Shown here one piece after another: positions 54,635-63,015 of a stretch of DNA of 64,000 bases (within the stretch, counting starts at the first letter, position 1; every line of letters starts with the position of its first letter). Position numbers and translations under genes: made by a program. Where the stretch lies: contig NZ_JAHRVA010000004.1 of the NCBI RefSeq assembly GCF_019100495.1, positions 336,873 to 400,872 on the forward strand. Direction: 5' to 3'. Source of the stretch: Falsochrobactrum tianjinense (lineage in GTDB: Bacteria > Pseudomonadota > Alphaproteobacteria > Rhizobiales > Rhizobiaceae). The notes under the pieces are model-generated. The model was not told the DNA's origin. It saw only the letters and a list, made by a program, of their open reading frames with translations, and searched no databases.

Positions 54635-55567
54635 ATGACCGCAAACAAACTGAAAAAGATCGTTTTTGCCGCCGCGCTAGTGGCTATGGTCTCCGCTGAC
54701 TTCGCACCGCTGGCTGCGGCAGAAAATATACCTGCCAAACAGGCTTTTGGCACACAAACACTGCCCGTTCTGACGCAACAGCCACAATCCATCGGCTTTT
54801 ACGCCAAGGGTTGTCTTGCAGGCGCAGTCGCGCTCCCAACCGACGGGCCCAACTGGCAGGTGATGCGCCTGTCACGCAATCGGCGGTGGGGCCATCCCCG
54901 CATGATCGCCCTTCTGGAAAAACTGTCCCAGGACGCAGCAACGGACGGCTGGCCGGGCCTCCTCGTCGGCGACATCTCCCAGCCGCGCGGCGGACCGATG
55001 CTGACAGGGCACGCTTCGCATCAGGTCGGCCTCGATGCCGATATTTGGCTGACCCCGATGCCCAAAAAGCGTTTTACCGATGCAGAACGCGAAAGCGTGT
55101 CGGCCGTGTCTATGCTGAAGCCGGATTCGCTCTATATCGATCCGAAGAAATGGACCTCGAGCCGCACCGCCCTTTTGAAGCATGCCGCGAGCTACCCGGA
55201 AGTTGAACGTATTTTCGTACATCCGGGCATCAAGAAGAAACTTTGCGACACAGTGAAAGGCAACCGGAAATGGCTTGGCAAGATCCGCCCCTATTGGGGG
55301 CATCATTACCATTTTCATATCCGCCTCACCTGCCAGCCTGGCTCCACGCAGTGCACGCCGCAGGCGAAGGTCCCATTCGGAGACGGATGCGATCAATCAC
55401 TGGCATGGTGGTTTACAGACGAGCCGTGGAAGCCTGCAAAACCATCAAGCAAGCCGTCCAAAAAGCCAAAACCCGTCATGGTTTCAGACCTGCCGAAAGC
55501 TTGTGCCGCCGTGCTCGATGGCCCCGCGCCCAATTCAATTGCCGATGTGACATACAGTGCACAATAA
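54635..55567 (+). CDS. mepA: Penicillin-insensitive murein endopeptidase MepA
   Basis: This 310-residue periplasmic LAS-family metallopeptidase cuts D-alanyl-meso-diaminopimelate crosslinks in peptidoglycan. A signal peptide ending near AAAENIPA leads into the catalytic domain: RGGPMLTGHASHQVGLDADIWL (His, Asp ligands, about residues 118-139) and WGHHYHFHIRLTC (the HxH ligand pair). A Lys/Pro-rich stretch near 275-285 precedes a short Cys-containing tail. The start is uncertain between ATG 54623 and 54635; I prefer the latter for signal-peptide length. It is co-directional with the exporter. Confidence 0.92.
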   Translation: MTANKLKKIVFAAALVAMVSADFAPLAAAENIPAKQAFGTQTLPVLTQQPQSIGFYAKGCLAGAVALPTDGPNWQVMRLSRNRRWGHPRMIALLEKLSQDAATDGWPGLLVGDISQPRGGPMLTGHASHQVGLDADIWLTPMPKKRFTDAERESVSAVSMLKPDSLYIDPKKWTSSRTALLKHAASYPEVERIFVHPGIKKKLCDTVKGNRKWLGKIRPYWGHHYHFHIRLTCQPGSTQCTPQAKVPFGDGCDQSLAWWFTDEPWKPAKPSSKPSKKPKPVMVSDLPKACAAVLDGPAPNSIADVTYSAQ

Positions 55568-55574
55568 AATAGTG

Positions 55575-55600
55575 AGAGCAATTCCAGCCAAATTGTGAAA
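55575..55600. repeat. Partial RIME-like element after mepA
   Basis: AGAGCAATTCCAGCC-AAATTGTGAAA matches the left half of the palindromic unit seen at 24162. The right half is not recognisable. Confidence 0.4.
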
Positions 55601-55640
55601 GATGGTGGCCGCTGGAGCAGAATGACAAGGTTATCAACCC

Positions 55641-56021
55641 ATGAATGAACGTGTACGCATCGCCCTGATTGCTCATGACCTGAAAAAAGACGACATAGTC
55701 GCATTTGCGCGCATGCATGAAGTGGCCTTGTCGCGCTATGATATTGTCGCGACCGGAACGACCGGAAAACTTATTCAGGACGTCTGTCCGTCACTGCATA
55801 TCCATCTGGTCAAGAGCGGCCCGCTCGGCGGCGACCAGCAGATTGGCGCGATGATAGCGGAAGGAACGGTGCAGGTGCTGATCTTTTTCATAGATCCCCT
55901 CTCCCCGCTTCCCCATGATGTGGACGTCAAGGCCCTCACTCGTCTGGGCAGCGTCTATGACATTCCCATGGCGCTGAACCGAGCAACAGCTGAAAGACTG
56001 GTCAAGGCGCTGGATCGATAG
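55641..56021 (+). CDS. mgsA: Methylglyoxal synthase
   Basis: This 126-residue enzyme converts dihydroxyacetone phosphate to methylglyoxal, a bypass of lower glycolysis. Conserved elements are [18 protein letters not shown] (His and Asp), [31 protein letters not shown] as [19 protein letters not shown], and [20 protein letters not shown]. All are intact. It lies 59 bases before glk, and both act on glycolytic intermediates, so the two may share a transcript. Confidence 0.95.
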   Translation: MNERVRIALIAHDLKKDDIVAFARMHEVALSRYDIVATGTTGKLIQDVCPSLHIHLVKSGPLGGDQQIGAMIAEGTVQVLIFFIDPLSPLPHDVDVKALTRLGSVYDIPMALNRATAERLVKALDR

Positions 56022-56080
56022 GCCAGCGGAAAGGTCGGCAGGACAAAGCAGCTACGCAGATTGAGCAACAGGAAATAACA

Positions 56081-57109
56081 ATGCAAGCCACGATAGACGC
56101 CGAACAGAGTTTCAAATTCCCCGTTCTTGTCGGTGATATTGGCGGAACCAATGCGCGCTTCGCTCTCCTTGTTGATTCCTACGCGGAACCCAAAGAATTC
56201 CCCATCGTCCAGACGGCGGATTACACCACCATCGACGAAGCCATCCAGAGCGCCGTTCTCGATCACACATCGATCCTGCCGCGCTCTGTTATACTGGCGG
56301 TAGCAGGCCCCGTCGATGGCGATGAAATCGACCTCACCAATTGCGATTGGGTGGTCCGCCCCAAGGGGCTGATTACAAATCTGGGCTTCAAGGACGTCAC
56401 CGTCCTTAACGACTTCGAGGCTCAGGCGCTCGCCGTGGTGTCGCTCGAAAGCGAGCATCTTGAACAGATCGGCGGCAAACGGGAAGAAATCATCGCCACC
56501 CGCGTCGTGCTCGGCCCCGGAACCGGACTTGGCGTCGCCGGACTGATACGCACCCACAAGGCATGGGTTCCGGTCCCCGGCGAAGGCGGCCATATCGATA
56601 TCGGCCCGCGTAGCGAACGCGACTATCAGGTTTTTCCGCATATCGAGCGCATTGAGGGGCGCGTGGCAGCAGAACAAATCCTTTGCGGCCGAGGCTTGCG
56701 CAATCTCTATGTAGCAATTTGTGCCGCCGATAATGTACCCCCGGTCTTCGACACACCTGCGGCCATTACCGATGCCGGACTTGACGGCAGCAATCCACAA
56801 GCGGTCGAAACACTCGATCTGTTCGTCACCTATCTTGGTCGTATCGCTGGCGATCTGGCGCTGATTTTCATGGCGCTTGGCGGCGTTTATCTCTCCGGTG
56901 GCATTCCGCAGCGCATTTTATCCGCCCTTAAGGCCGAGTCTTTCCGCGCGGCGTTCGAAGACAAAGCGCCCCACGGCCTGATCATGCGTGACATTCCGAT
57001 TCATGTGATCACGCATCAGCTTGCAGCATTGAGCGGCCTTTCCGCTTTCGCACGCACGCCTTCACGCTTCGAAGTTTCCACCGATGGCCGCCGCTGGCAT
57101 ATCGGCTAA
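56081..57109 (+). CDS. glk: Glucokinase
   Basis: This 342-residue glucokinase of the Glk/ROK-like bacterial family phosphorylates glucose with ATP. The N-terminal phosphate loop is [14 protein letters not shown] (about residues 18-31), the catalytic Asp is in [13 protein letters not shown], the adenosine motif is [13 protein letters not shown], and the glucose-binding segment is [34 protein letters not shown] completes the second phosphate site. Brucella and relatives rely on such kinases because they lack a complete sugar PTS. It starts at ATG 56081 and ends 72 bases before the exporter gene. Confidence 0.95.
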   Translation: MQATIDAEQSFKFPVLVGDIGGTNARFALLVDSYAEPKEFPIVQTADYTTIDEAIQSAVLDHTSILPRSVILAVAGPVDGDEIDLTNCDWVVRPKGLITNLGFKDVTVLNDFEAQALAVVSLESEHLEQIGGKREEIIATRVVLGPGTGLGVAGLIRTHKAWVPVPGEGGHIDIGPRSERDYQVFPHIERIEGRVAAEQILCGRGLRNLYVAICAADNVPPVFDTPAAITDAGLDGSNPQAVETLDLFVTYLGRIAGDLALIFMALGGVYLSGGIPQRILSALKAESFRAAFEDKAPHGLIMRDIPIHVITHQLAALSGLSAFARTPSRFEVSTDGRRWHIG

Positions 57110-57180
57110 GATAACGTTATAGAAGCGCTGTAATGAAATCCTTCACAGCCCCAGCTGCCAGATAAAAAGCGCCTTTGCCC

Positions 57181-59007
57181 GTGAGTTTATTCAGGAAGAA
57201 AAACAAGAAGATTGATCCGGGCGAGGCCACGCGCGTCATTCGCCGCATGCTGTCGGAAAATGGGCGCCAATATAAGAAAAGCTATATTATCGCTATCGCG
57301 GCATCGCTCATCGTCGGGGCCTCCAACGGTGTGCTTGCCTATTTGATGAAGCCGATGATCGACAAAATTTTCTATGAACAGAAAATCGGCCTCATCTGGA
57401 TCATCTGCGGCGCGATTCTGGGAATTTTCATCCTGCGCGGTCTTTCGAGCTATATTCAGGCAGTAGAGCTTGCCAAGATCGGCAACAATCTGGTCGCGCG
57501 CTATCAAAAGCGCATCTTCGACCATCTCATGAAACTGGGCCTCAATTTTTATAACGATACGCGCTCCGGCCATCTTGCCGCCCAGATCAACCAGAACGTC
57601 AACGGCATTCGCGATCTGCTTAACATGACGATCACTTCGATCGCACGCGATCTGGTCGCATTGATCGGGCTGGTCGCCATGATGTTTTATACCGACCCGT
57701 TCATGTCGGCTGTCGTTTTCCTGATCGGCCCGCCGCTGGTTCTGTCGGTTGCCTATATTTCCCGCCGTATCCGCGCGGTGACGCGCGACCTGGTGCATCT
57801 CAATTCCCATCTGCTCGGCGCCATGCAAGAATCGGTGCAAGGAATTGCGATCGTCAAGGCATTTACTATGGAAGAGCAGTTGCGTTCCAAGATTGACGCG
57901 TTGATCGTGCAGGCCGAAGGGCGCAGCAACAAGATCGCTCGCGTTTCCGAACGCACCACCCCGATTGCCGAAATTCTGGCCGGCTTCGCTATTGCCGGTG
58001 TGCTGGCCTATAGCGGTTATCGCGCGATCCTTAATCAGGAACCGCCCGGTGCAATGTTCGCCTTCATCACCGCCCTGCTTCTCGCCTACGATCCGGCGCG
58101 CAGGCTTGCGCGCCTTCAGGTCGGACTCGAAAGGGCGCTGGTCAATGCGCGCATGATCTATGAAGTGCTCGATATCGAACCGCATCAGGGTGACTTGCCC
58201 GGAGCAATAGAGCTCAAAGCCGGTGCGGGCGAGATCAGTTTCAGGAACGTGTATTTTTCCTATGGCCAAGCCGCACCTGTTCTGCATGGCATAAGCTTCG
58301 TCGCGAAAGCCGGAGAAACGACCGCCGTGGTCGGCGCGTCCGGCGCGGGCAAATCGACGCTCATCAGTCTGGTCCAGCGCTTCTATGACATGGAAAAAGG
58401 CGAAATCTTGTTTGATGGGCAGGACATTTCAAAAGTCACCAAGCGATCGCTGCGCCATTCGATCGCCTATGTTTCGCAACAGCCCTATCTGTTCGAAGGC
58501 ACCATCGCCGACAATATCCGCTACGGGCGCCCGGATGCAACGCAGGAAGAGATCGTCGAAGCGGCGAAACTCGCCCATGCACATGAATTCATCGAACAAC
58601 AGCCGCAAGGTTATGACACCCCGGTCGGCGAAAATGGCGTCACACTTTCGGGCGGGCAGCGCCAGCGCCTTTCGATTGCACGCGCCATCGTGCGTAATGC
58701 GCCAGTTCTACTGCTCGATGAGGCGACATCCGCGCTCGATAATGAATCCGAAAAACGCGTCCAGCTCGCGCTCGATCAGATCATGCAGGACCGGACAACG
58801 ATTGTTATTGCCCACCGTCTTTCCACTGTCGTCAATGCCGACCGTATCGTGGTCATCGAGGCAGGCCACGTGGTTGAAGAAGGCCGTCACCGCGATCTGA
58901 TCAACATTCCGAATGGCGTCTATGCCCGCTTCTATCAATTGCAGAGCGGCAATGACGATATTCTTCTTGAAAATGCAGGCACAAAGGAAAAATCCAATGG
59001 CCAATGA
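57181..59007 (+). CDS. MsbA-like ABC exporter (fused permease and ATPase)
   Basis: This 608-residue half-transporter has six membrane helices in residues 25-320 and an ATPase domain from about 345. Walker A is [16 protein letters not shown] (about residue 385), the signature is [16 protein letters not shown], and Walker B is [15 protein letters not shown]. The arrangement matches lipid/drug exporters of the MsbA/LmrA group, so lipid A-core flipping or drug export is likely. The start is uncertain: GTG 57181 or TTG 57175. Its last 11 bases overlap dapB. Confidence 0.88.
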   Translation: MSLFRKKNKKIDPGEATRVIRRMLSENGRQYKKSYIIAIAASLIVGASNGVLAYLMKPMIDKIFYEQKIGLIWIICGAILGIFILRGLSSYIQAVELAKIGNNLVARYQKRIFDHLMKLGLNFYNDTRSGHLAAQINQNVNGIRDLLNMTITSIARDLVALIGLVAMMFYTDPFMSAVVFLIGPPLVLSVAYISRRIRAVTRDLVHLNSHLLGAMQESVQGIAIVKAFTMEEQLRSKIDALIVQAEGRSNKIARVSERTTPIAEILAGFAIAGVLAYSGYRAILNQEPPGAMFAFITALLLAYDPARRLARLQVGLERALVNARMIYEVLDIEPHQGDLPGAIELKAGAGEISFRNVYFSYGQAAPVLHGISFVAKAGETTAVVGASGAGKSTLISLVQRFYDMEKGEILFDGQDISKVTKRSLRHSIAYVSQQPYLFEGTIADNIRYGRPDATQEEIVEAAKLAHAHEFIEQQPQGYDTPVGENGVTLSGGQRQRLSIARAIVRNAPVLLLDEATSALDNESEKRVQLALDQIMQDRTTIVIAHRLSTVVNADRIVVIEAGHVVEEGRHRDLINIPNGVYARFYQLQSGNDDILLENAGTKEKSNGQ

Positions 59008-59821
59008 CACCGAAATGGGGCTCGTGGTTGTCGGCGCAAGCGGTCGCATGGGACAGGCCCTCATCCGCACCGTTCACACGATGGAAGGAGTTCGGCTTGC
59101 AGGCGCGATAGAACGCCCTGAATCTCCTTTTCTGGGAAAGGATGCCGGAGAAATTGCTGGTGTCGGCAATCTGGGCATCCAGATCACCGATGATCCGCTG
59201 CCCATTTTCGCCAGGGCACAAGGCGTGCTCGATTTCACCAGCCCCTCGGCTTCAATCGATTACGCTGCGCTGACCGCACAGGCGCGTATTGTACATGTGA
59301 TCGGCACCACGGGCTGTTCCCCCGAAGATGAGGAAAAAATCCACGCCGCTGCCCGCCACGCCACAATTGTCAAATCCGGCAATATGAGCCTTGGTGTTAA
59401 CCTCCTCTCTGTTCTGGTACAAAAGGCCGCGCAGGCGCTCGGACCGGAAGATTTCGATATCGAAATTCTTGAAATGCATCACAGGCATAAGGTCGATGCT
59501 CCTTCAGGCACAGCACTTCTGCTTGGCGAAGCCGCCGCCGAAGGCCGCGCTGTCAGCCTTGCCGAGAAAAACGTACGTGTGCGCGACGGCCATACAGGCC
59601 CGCGCGAGGAAGGCACAATCGGCTTTGCGACACTGCGCGGCGGTTCGGTTGTAGGCGATCACTCGGTCATTCTCGCTGGACCCGGTGAGCGCATCACCCT
59701 CTCCCACCATGCCGAAGACCGTACCATCTTCGCGCGCGGCGCGGTGAAAGCCGCGCTTTGGGCCTATGGAAAAAAGCCCGGTCTTTATTCCATGCTCGAC
59801 GTGCTCGGGCTTAACGACTGA
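58997..59821 (+). CDS. dapB: 4-hydroxy-tetrahydrodipicolinate reductase
   Basis: This 274-residue enzyme reduces the product of DapA in the lysine/diaminopimelate pathway. The cofactor motif is [13 protein letters not shown] (about residues 8-20), catalytic residues sit in [21 protein letters not shown] (HHxxKxDxPSGTA), and [15 protein letters not shown] with [13 protein letters not shown] are hallmarks. I chose ATG 58997, which has AAGGAA eight bases upstream; a start at 59015 lacks a ribosome site. It overlaps the exporter and is followed by gpmA after 26 bases. Confidence 0.95.
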   Translation: MANDTEMGLVVVGASGRMGQALIRTVHTMEGVRLAGAIERPESPFLGKDAGEIAGVGNLGIQITDDPLPIFARAQGVLDFTSPSASIDYAALTAQARIVHVIGTTGCSPEDEEKIHAAARHATIVKSGNMSLGVNLLSVLVQKAAQALGPEDFDIEILEMHHRHKVDAPSGTALLLGEAAAEGRAVSLAEKNVRVRDGHTGPREEGTIGFATLRGGSVVGDHSVILAGPGERITLSHHAEDRTIFARGAVKAALWAYGKKPGLYSMLDVLGLND

Positions 59822-59847
59822 TTCCCACTCACCATGGAGCATTGAAT

Positions 59848-60468
59848 ATGTCCCGTACTCTCGTCCTGGTCCGTCACGGCCAAAGCGAATGGAACCTGAA
59901 GAACCTTTTCACCGGCTGGCGCGATCCGGGTCTGACCGAACAGGGCCATGCAGAAGCAAAAGCGGCAGGGCAGCGCCTTAAGGCCGCTGGCCTCAAATTC
60001 GATATCGCATTCACTTCGGTTCTTTCGCGCGCTCAGGTGACATGCGAGCATATTCTTGATGAACTGGGCCAGTCGAACCTTGAAACGATCCGCGATCAGG
60101 CGCTCAATGAACGCGATTATGGCGATCTTTCGGGCCTCAACAAGGACGATGCCCGCGCCAAATGGGGCGAGGAGCAGGTCCATATCTGGCGCCGTTCCTA
60201 CGACGTGCCGCCGCCGGGCGGCGAAAGCCTCAAGGACACTGGCGCGCGCGTCTGGCCTTATTATCTTCACACCATCCAGCCGCATGTGCTGCGCGGCGAA
60301 ACGGTGCTCGTCGCAGCCCACGGCAATTCCCTGCGCGCCCTTATCATGGCGCTGGATGGCCTGTCTCCGGAAGAGATTCTCAAGCAGGAACTCAACACCG
60401 GTGTCCCGGTCGTCTACAAGCTCAATGCCGATTCGACCATCGCTTCCAAGGAAGTACTTTCCGTCTGA
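59848..60468 (+). CDS. gpmA: 2,3-bisphosphoglycerate-dependent phosphoglycerate mutase
   Basis: This 206-residue enzyme interconverts 3- and 2-phosphoglycerate. The phosphohistidine motif [12 protein letters not shown] (residues 5-16), the region [17 protein letters not shown], and the second His in [20 protein letters not shown] are all present. It lacks the C-terminal tail of E. coli GpmA, as in other Brucellaceae. ATG 59848 follows a GGAG site. dapB, upstream, is probably in the same transcript. Confidence 0.95.
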   Translation: MSRTLVLVRHGQSEWNLKNLFTGWRDPGLTEQGHAEAKAAGQRLKAAGLKFDIAFTSVLSRAQVTCEHILDELGQSNLETIRDQALNERDYGDLSGLNKDDARAKWGEEQVHIWRRSYDVPPPGGESLKDTGARVWPYYLHTIQPHVLRGETVLVAAHGNSLRALIMALDGLSPEEILKQELNTGVPVVYKLNADSTIASKEVLSV

Positions 60469-60499
60469 TGTTTTCCCGGGCCGGCCTCTTTTTTGCCGC

Positions 60500-60528
60500 G
60501 CCCGGCTCCATTGCCGGTCGGTTTTTCT
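60500..60528 (+). terminator. Likely terminator after gpmA
   Basis: CCGGC (60502-60506) pairs with GCCGG (60513-60517), followed by TCGGTTTTTCTT. The stem is short. Confidence 0.5.
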
Positions 60529-60577
60529 TGTGAACAGCGCAACTGATAAAAAAGCTGGCTGAATGTCGAAATGACGA

Positions 60578-60606
60578 TTGACACAGCCATGCCGACCCCT
60601 TAGATG
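60578..60606 (+). promoter_or_regulatory. Promoter of the tRNA-Leu gene
   Basis: TTGACA (60578-60583), a 17-base spacer and TAGATG (60601-60606) lie 9 bases before the tRNA 5' end, a standard arrangement. Confidence 0.7.
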
Positions 60607-60615
60607 AACCTCGTC

Positions 60616-60702
60616 GCCCAGATGGCGGAATTGGTAGACGCACCAGCTTCAGGTGCTGGCGCTCGCAAGGGCGTGGAGGTTCGAGTCCTCTTCTGGGCAC
60701 CA
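60616..60702 (+). tRNA. tRNA-Leu (anticodon CAG)
   Basis: This is an 87-nucleotide class II tRNA. The acceptor stem GCCCAGA (60616-60622) pairs with TCTGGGC (60692-60698), followed by A and an encoded CCA (60700-60702). The anticodon stem CCAGC/GCTGG (60643-60647, 60655-60659) encloses the loop TTCAGGT, with CAG at 60650-60652. A long variable arm (about CGCTCGCAAGGGCG) and the TTCGAGTCC T-loop are present. It is also the probable integration target of the integrase gene that follows. Confidence 0.95.
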
Positions 60703-60744
60703 TTTCCAAGTCTTCAGACCACTACCAAGGTCCAGAAGCACCTC

Positions 60745-60771
60745 AAAAAGCCCGCGCAAGCGGGCTTTTTT
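60745..60771 (+). terminator. Terminator after tRNA-Leu
   Basis: AAAAAGCCCGC pairs with GCGGGCTTTTTT around GCAA. It separates the tRNA transcript from the integrase. Confidence 0.85.
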
Positions 60772-60822
60772 GTTATCATTCATCCTTACACATCCATGAA
60801 CAGCCAGTGGCATCCAAACAAT

Positions 60823-60863
60823 TTGATGGCATTATTGATGGCATTTTGCTGGAATGCCATCAA
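60823..60863. repeat. Repeat cluster before the integrase gene (possible arm-type sites)
   Basis: TTGATGGCATT occurs twice as a direct repeat (60823-60833 and 60835-60845) and once inverted as AATGCCATCAA (60853-60863). A related TGGCATCCAA lies at 60808. Position and arrangement fit integrase or excisionase binding sites. Confidence 0.5.
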
Positions 60864-60886
60864 CTGGATATCGGGATGCCAACACA

Positions 60887-62089
60887 ATGCCCTTGAACGA
60901 CACACGCATAAGAGCGTTAAAGCCATCAGTTAAACCCACAAAGCACGGCGACTCAGGCGGACTTTTACTCGTCTTAAATCCCACAGGAAGCAAGCTCTGG
61001 CGAATGGTCTATCGCTTTGAGGGAAAACAAAAGCAGCTTTCATTCGGAACATGGCCAGACGTGTCCCTTGCAGAAGCTCGCGCGGCCCGCGACGCAGCGC
61101 GTAAGATCCTCGCATCCGGCATAGACCCCTCTTCGAAAAAGAAGGAAGAGAAGGTCGCTCGTGAACGGCTGGTGACAGATAGCTTCACAGCATTGGCCGA
61201 TGAACTACTGGACAAAAACGCGCGAGAAGGTAAATCCGCAGCAACACTTGGAAAAAAGCGCTGGCTAGTAAGCCTTGCAATAAGCGACTTGGGAGACAAA
61301 CAAATAACGGAGATATCTGCAACGGATATCCTCGTACCACTGCGCCGAGTGGAAGCACAAGGTAATTATGAAACCGCCAGACGCCTGCGTGCTGTCATAA
61401 GTCAGGTCTTCCGTTATGCAATTGCCACCGCACGAGCCGAGAATGACCCCACCTTTGGTTTAAGGGGCGCTATTATCGCGCCTAAAGTCACACATCAGGC
61501 CGCAGTCACAGACTGGACCGTCTTTGCCAAATTGTTAAAATCGATCTGGGCTTACTCGGGTACTTTGGAAACCTGTGCGGCTCTAAAGTTAATGGCTTTG
61601 CTTTATCCGCGTCCCGGAGAACTCCGCCAATCGGAATGGAATGAATTCGACCTTGAAAATGCAGTTTGGATAATCCCAGCTGAACGCGCAAAAATGCGAC
61701 GCCCACACAAGAAGCCGTTACCGCCGTTGGCCATAGAAATATTGCGGGAGCAACACAATCGCACCGGCGATCTGCGCTTAGTATTTCCATCTAGCACATC
61801 AACTGAGCGACCGATTAGTGAGAACACAATGAATCAGGCACTCAGACGAATGGGGTTTAGCAAGGACGATGCCACCTCGCACGGATTTCGCGCCACCGCC
61901 TCAACACTTTTAAACGAAAGCAACACTTGGAGTGCTGACGCCATCGAAGCCGAATTGGCTCACATTGGTGGCAATGCAGTACGCCGAGCCTACCACCGTG
62001 CATCTTATTGGGACGAACGTGTTAAAATGACAGCCTGGTGGTCGGAACGAATTGGAGAAATAGTTAGAAAATCAAACAGTCAGATTTGA
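60887..62089 (+). CDS. int: Tyrosine-type site-specific integrase (P4-like)
   Basis: This 400-residue integrase follows tRNA-Leu by 184 bases. The N-terminal DUF4102-type arm-binding domain covers about residues 1-90 (LVLNPTGSKLWRMVYRFEGKQKQLSFGTWPDVSLAEARAARDAARKILASGIDPSS). The SAM-like domain is at about 105-185. The catalytic domain has the first Arg in LLYPRPGELRQSEWNEFDL, the HxxR box in SHGFRATASTLLNE, the following His in LAHIGG, and the nucleophile Tyr in RRAYHRASYWDERVKM. It appears complete. ATG 60887 starts the conserved region; the ATG at 60854 overlaps the repeat cluster. Base use is more A+T-rich than in neighbouring housekeeping genes, as expected for acquired DNA. Confidence 0.93.
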   Translation: MPLNDTRIRALKPSVKPTKHGDSGGLLLVLNPTGSKLWRMVYRFEGKQKQLSFGTWPDVSLAEARAARDAARKILASGIDPSSKKKEEKVARERLVTDSFTALADELLDKNAREGKSAATLGKKRWLVSLAISDLGDKQITEISATDILVPLRRVEAQGNYETARRLRAVISQVFRYAIATARAENDPTFGLRGAIIAPKVTHQAAVTDWTVFAKLLKSIWAYSGTLETCAALKLMALLYPRPGELRQSEWNEFDLENAVWIIPAERAKMRRPHKKPLPPLAIEILREQHNRTGDLRLVFPSSTSTERPISENTMNQALRRMGFSKDDATSHGFRATASTLLNESNTWSADAIEAELAHIGGNAVRRAYHRASYWDERVKMTAWWSERIGEIVRKSNSQI

Positions 62090-62225
62090 GTTCACCTGCT
62101 GGAATGGCGAGGTGATCCGTCTCGCTTTCATCATCGACGCGTTCGGTTGGGAAATCATCTCATGGGTAGCGGCCGTCGAGTTTAGCCATGGTGGACTTGC
62201 TTCGGAAGTGGCGAGGTTTTCTTAA
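62082..62225 (+). pseudogene. Fragment of an IS3-family transposase (OrfB), in frame relic
   Basis: Reading from 62082, the frame encodes RFEFTCWNGEVIRLAFIIDAFGWEIISWVAA, which matches the DDE-domain segment (FTCWNGEVVRVAFIIDxxDREIIxW, from memory) of IS2/IS407-type OrfB proteins. Similarity ends near 62175 and the frame stops at 62223. There is no start codon, no OrfA and no visible terminal repeat. It overlaps the last codons of the integrase gene by 8 bases, so an insertion followed by deletion or recombination has shaped this end of the integrase. Confidence 0.6.
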
Positions 62226-62256
62226 ACTTCATAATGACCATGCAGCCTGCGAGGAC

Positions 62257-63015
62257 CTACCTTGGGGGGGGGTGGAAAACCATCGCACGATGCCATTCGA
62301 GGAACTCCTTATGCTTTTGCGTAAAGCTCAGGCGTTCCCGAAAGCCCAATGACGAGCGAGCCTCCTTGCTCAAATGAACCGAGAACTCCGGGCTTCCATC
62401 GTCATTGAATGTCACCAGACCCGTGTCAAACGCGGCATCCCAAAGCGCCGATAGCAATAAGCCATTGTGCACATCCATACGCTCGCCGTCGGTTTCGCAA
62501 TCCTTCCACGGCTTGATGTGCGAAGCGCGCAGGAGCGCCGGGTCCGTAATGTCCGTCAAGGGGCAGCGCCCCTGCCAGTATTGCAGCAGCCGCTCCCGAA
62601 AAATATCCTGCCCCACACGCTGCACCACAAGGCGTTCTGCCTCCGTCGTCTTCGGCAAGTTCTTTGTACGGTGAAGAAACTCCTGAAGGGGCGCGTTAGG
62701 AAGACTTGCGGCAAGTTCGTAAATTCTTGGCATTACCCCATAAAGCTGTACCAGTGAGGCAAGCCGGAAGCGTGCGAGGCCTGGTCCTGCGATATCGGAC
62801 ACTTCAATCCCGATCTCTGCAATGACCCCGGCGTGATCTAGGGCTAGGAACCACGCGCCGTGTGTCTCCCGAGCGAGCCAGATCGATCCTTGCGCAGTCG
62901 TCGAACTGTACTGGCGCCAGCCACCAATTTCGCCATGGGGACGCCGGAAGCCGTTCTGGTATGTGACCTTTTCGCATTCCTGACGGGTAACAAAGGATTG
63001 GGGCGTCTCGATCAT
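62257..63015 (-). CDS. HNH endonuclease domain protein, second gene of the ATPase-nuclease module
   Basis: This 252-residue protein has a uncharacterised N-terminal domain (residues 1-115) and a C-terminal HNH-type nuclease. Key residues are Cys151, HIKPW with His166, HN at 183-184 (DVHNGLLLSALWD), and AFDTG at 195-199, the pattern of the HNH_2/restriction-like nuclease family. The residue at the usual third His position is Asp193. The ATG at 63015 shares one base with the stop of the upstream ATPase gene (TGATG), so the two proteins are probably made in fixed ratio. Near the 3' end lies a run of nine C (coding strand). It probably cuts DNA as an effector. Confidence 0.8.
   Translation of the reverse strand: MIETPQSFVTRQECEKVTYQNGFRRPHGEIGGWRQYSSTTAQGSIWLARETHGAWFLALDHAGVIAEIGIEVSDIAGPGLARFRLASLVQLYGVMPRIYELAASLPNAPLQEFLHRTKNLPKTTEAERLVVQRVGQDIFRERLLQYWQGRCPLTDITDPALLRASHIKPWKDCETDGERMDVHNGLLLSALWDAAFDTGLVTFNDDGSPEFSVHLSKEARSSLGFRERLSFTQKHKEFLEWHRAMVFHPPPR

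Noticed and set aside
57187..58287. A 366-codon minus-strand frame opposite the ABC exporter
   Set aside because: Antisense artefact over membrane-helix coding sequence; no domain recognised.
62097..62260. A complete insertion sequence after the integrase
   Set aside because: Only about 90 bases resemble an OrfB; there are no terminal inverted repeats, no OrfA and no target duplication.
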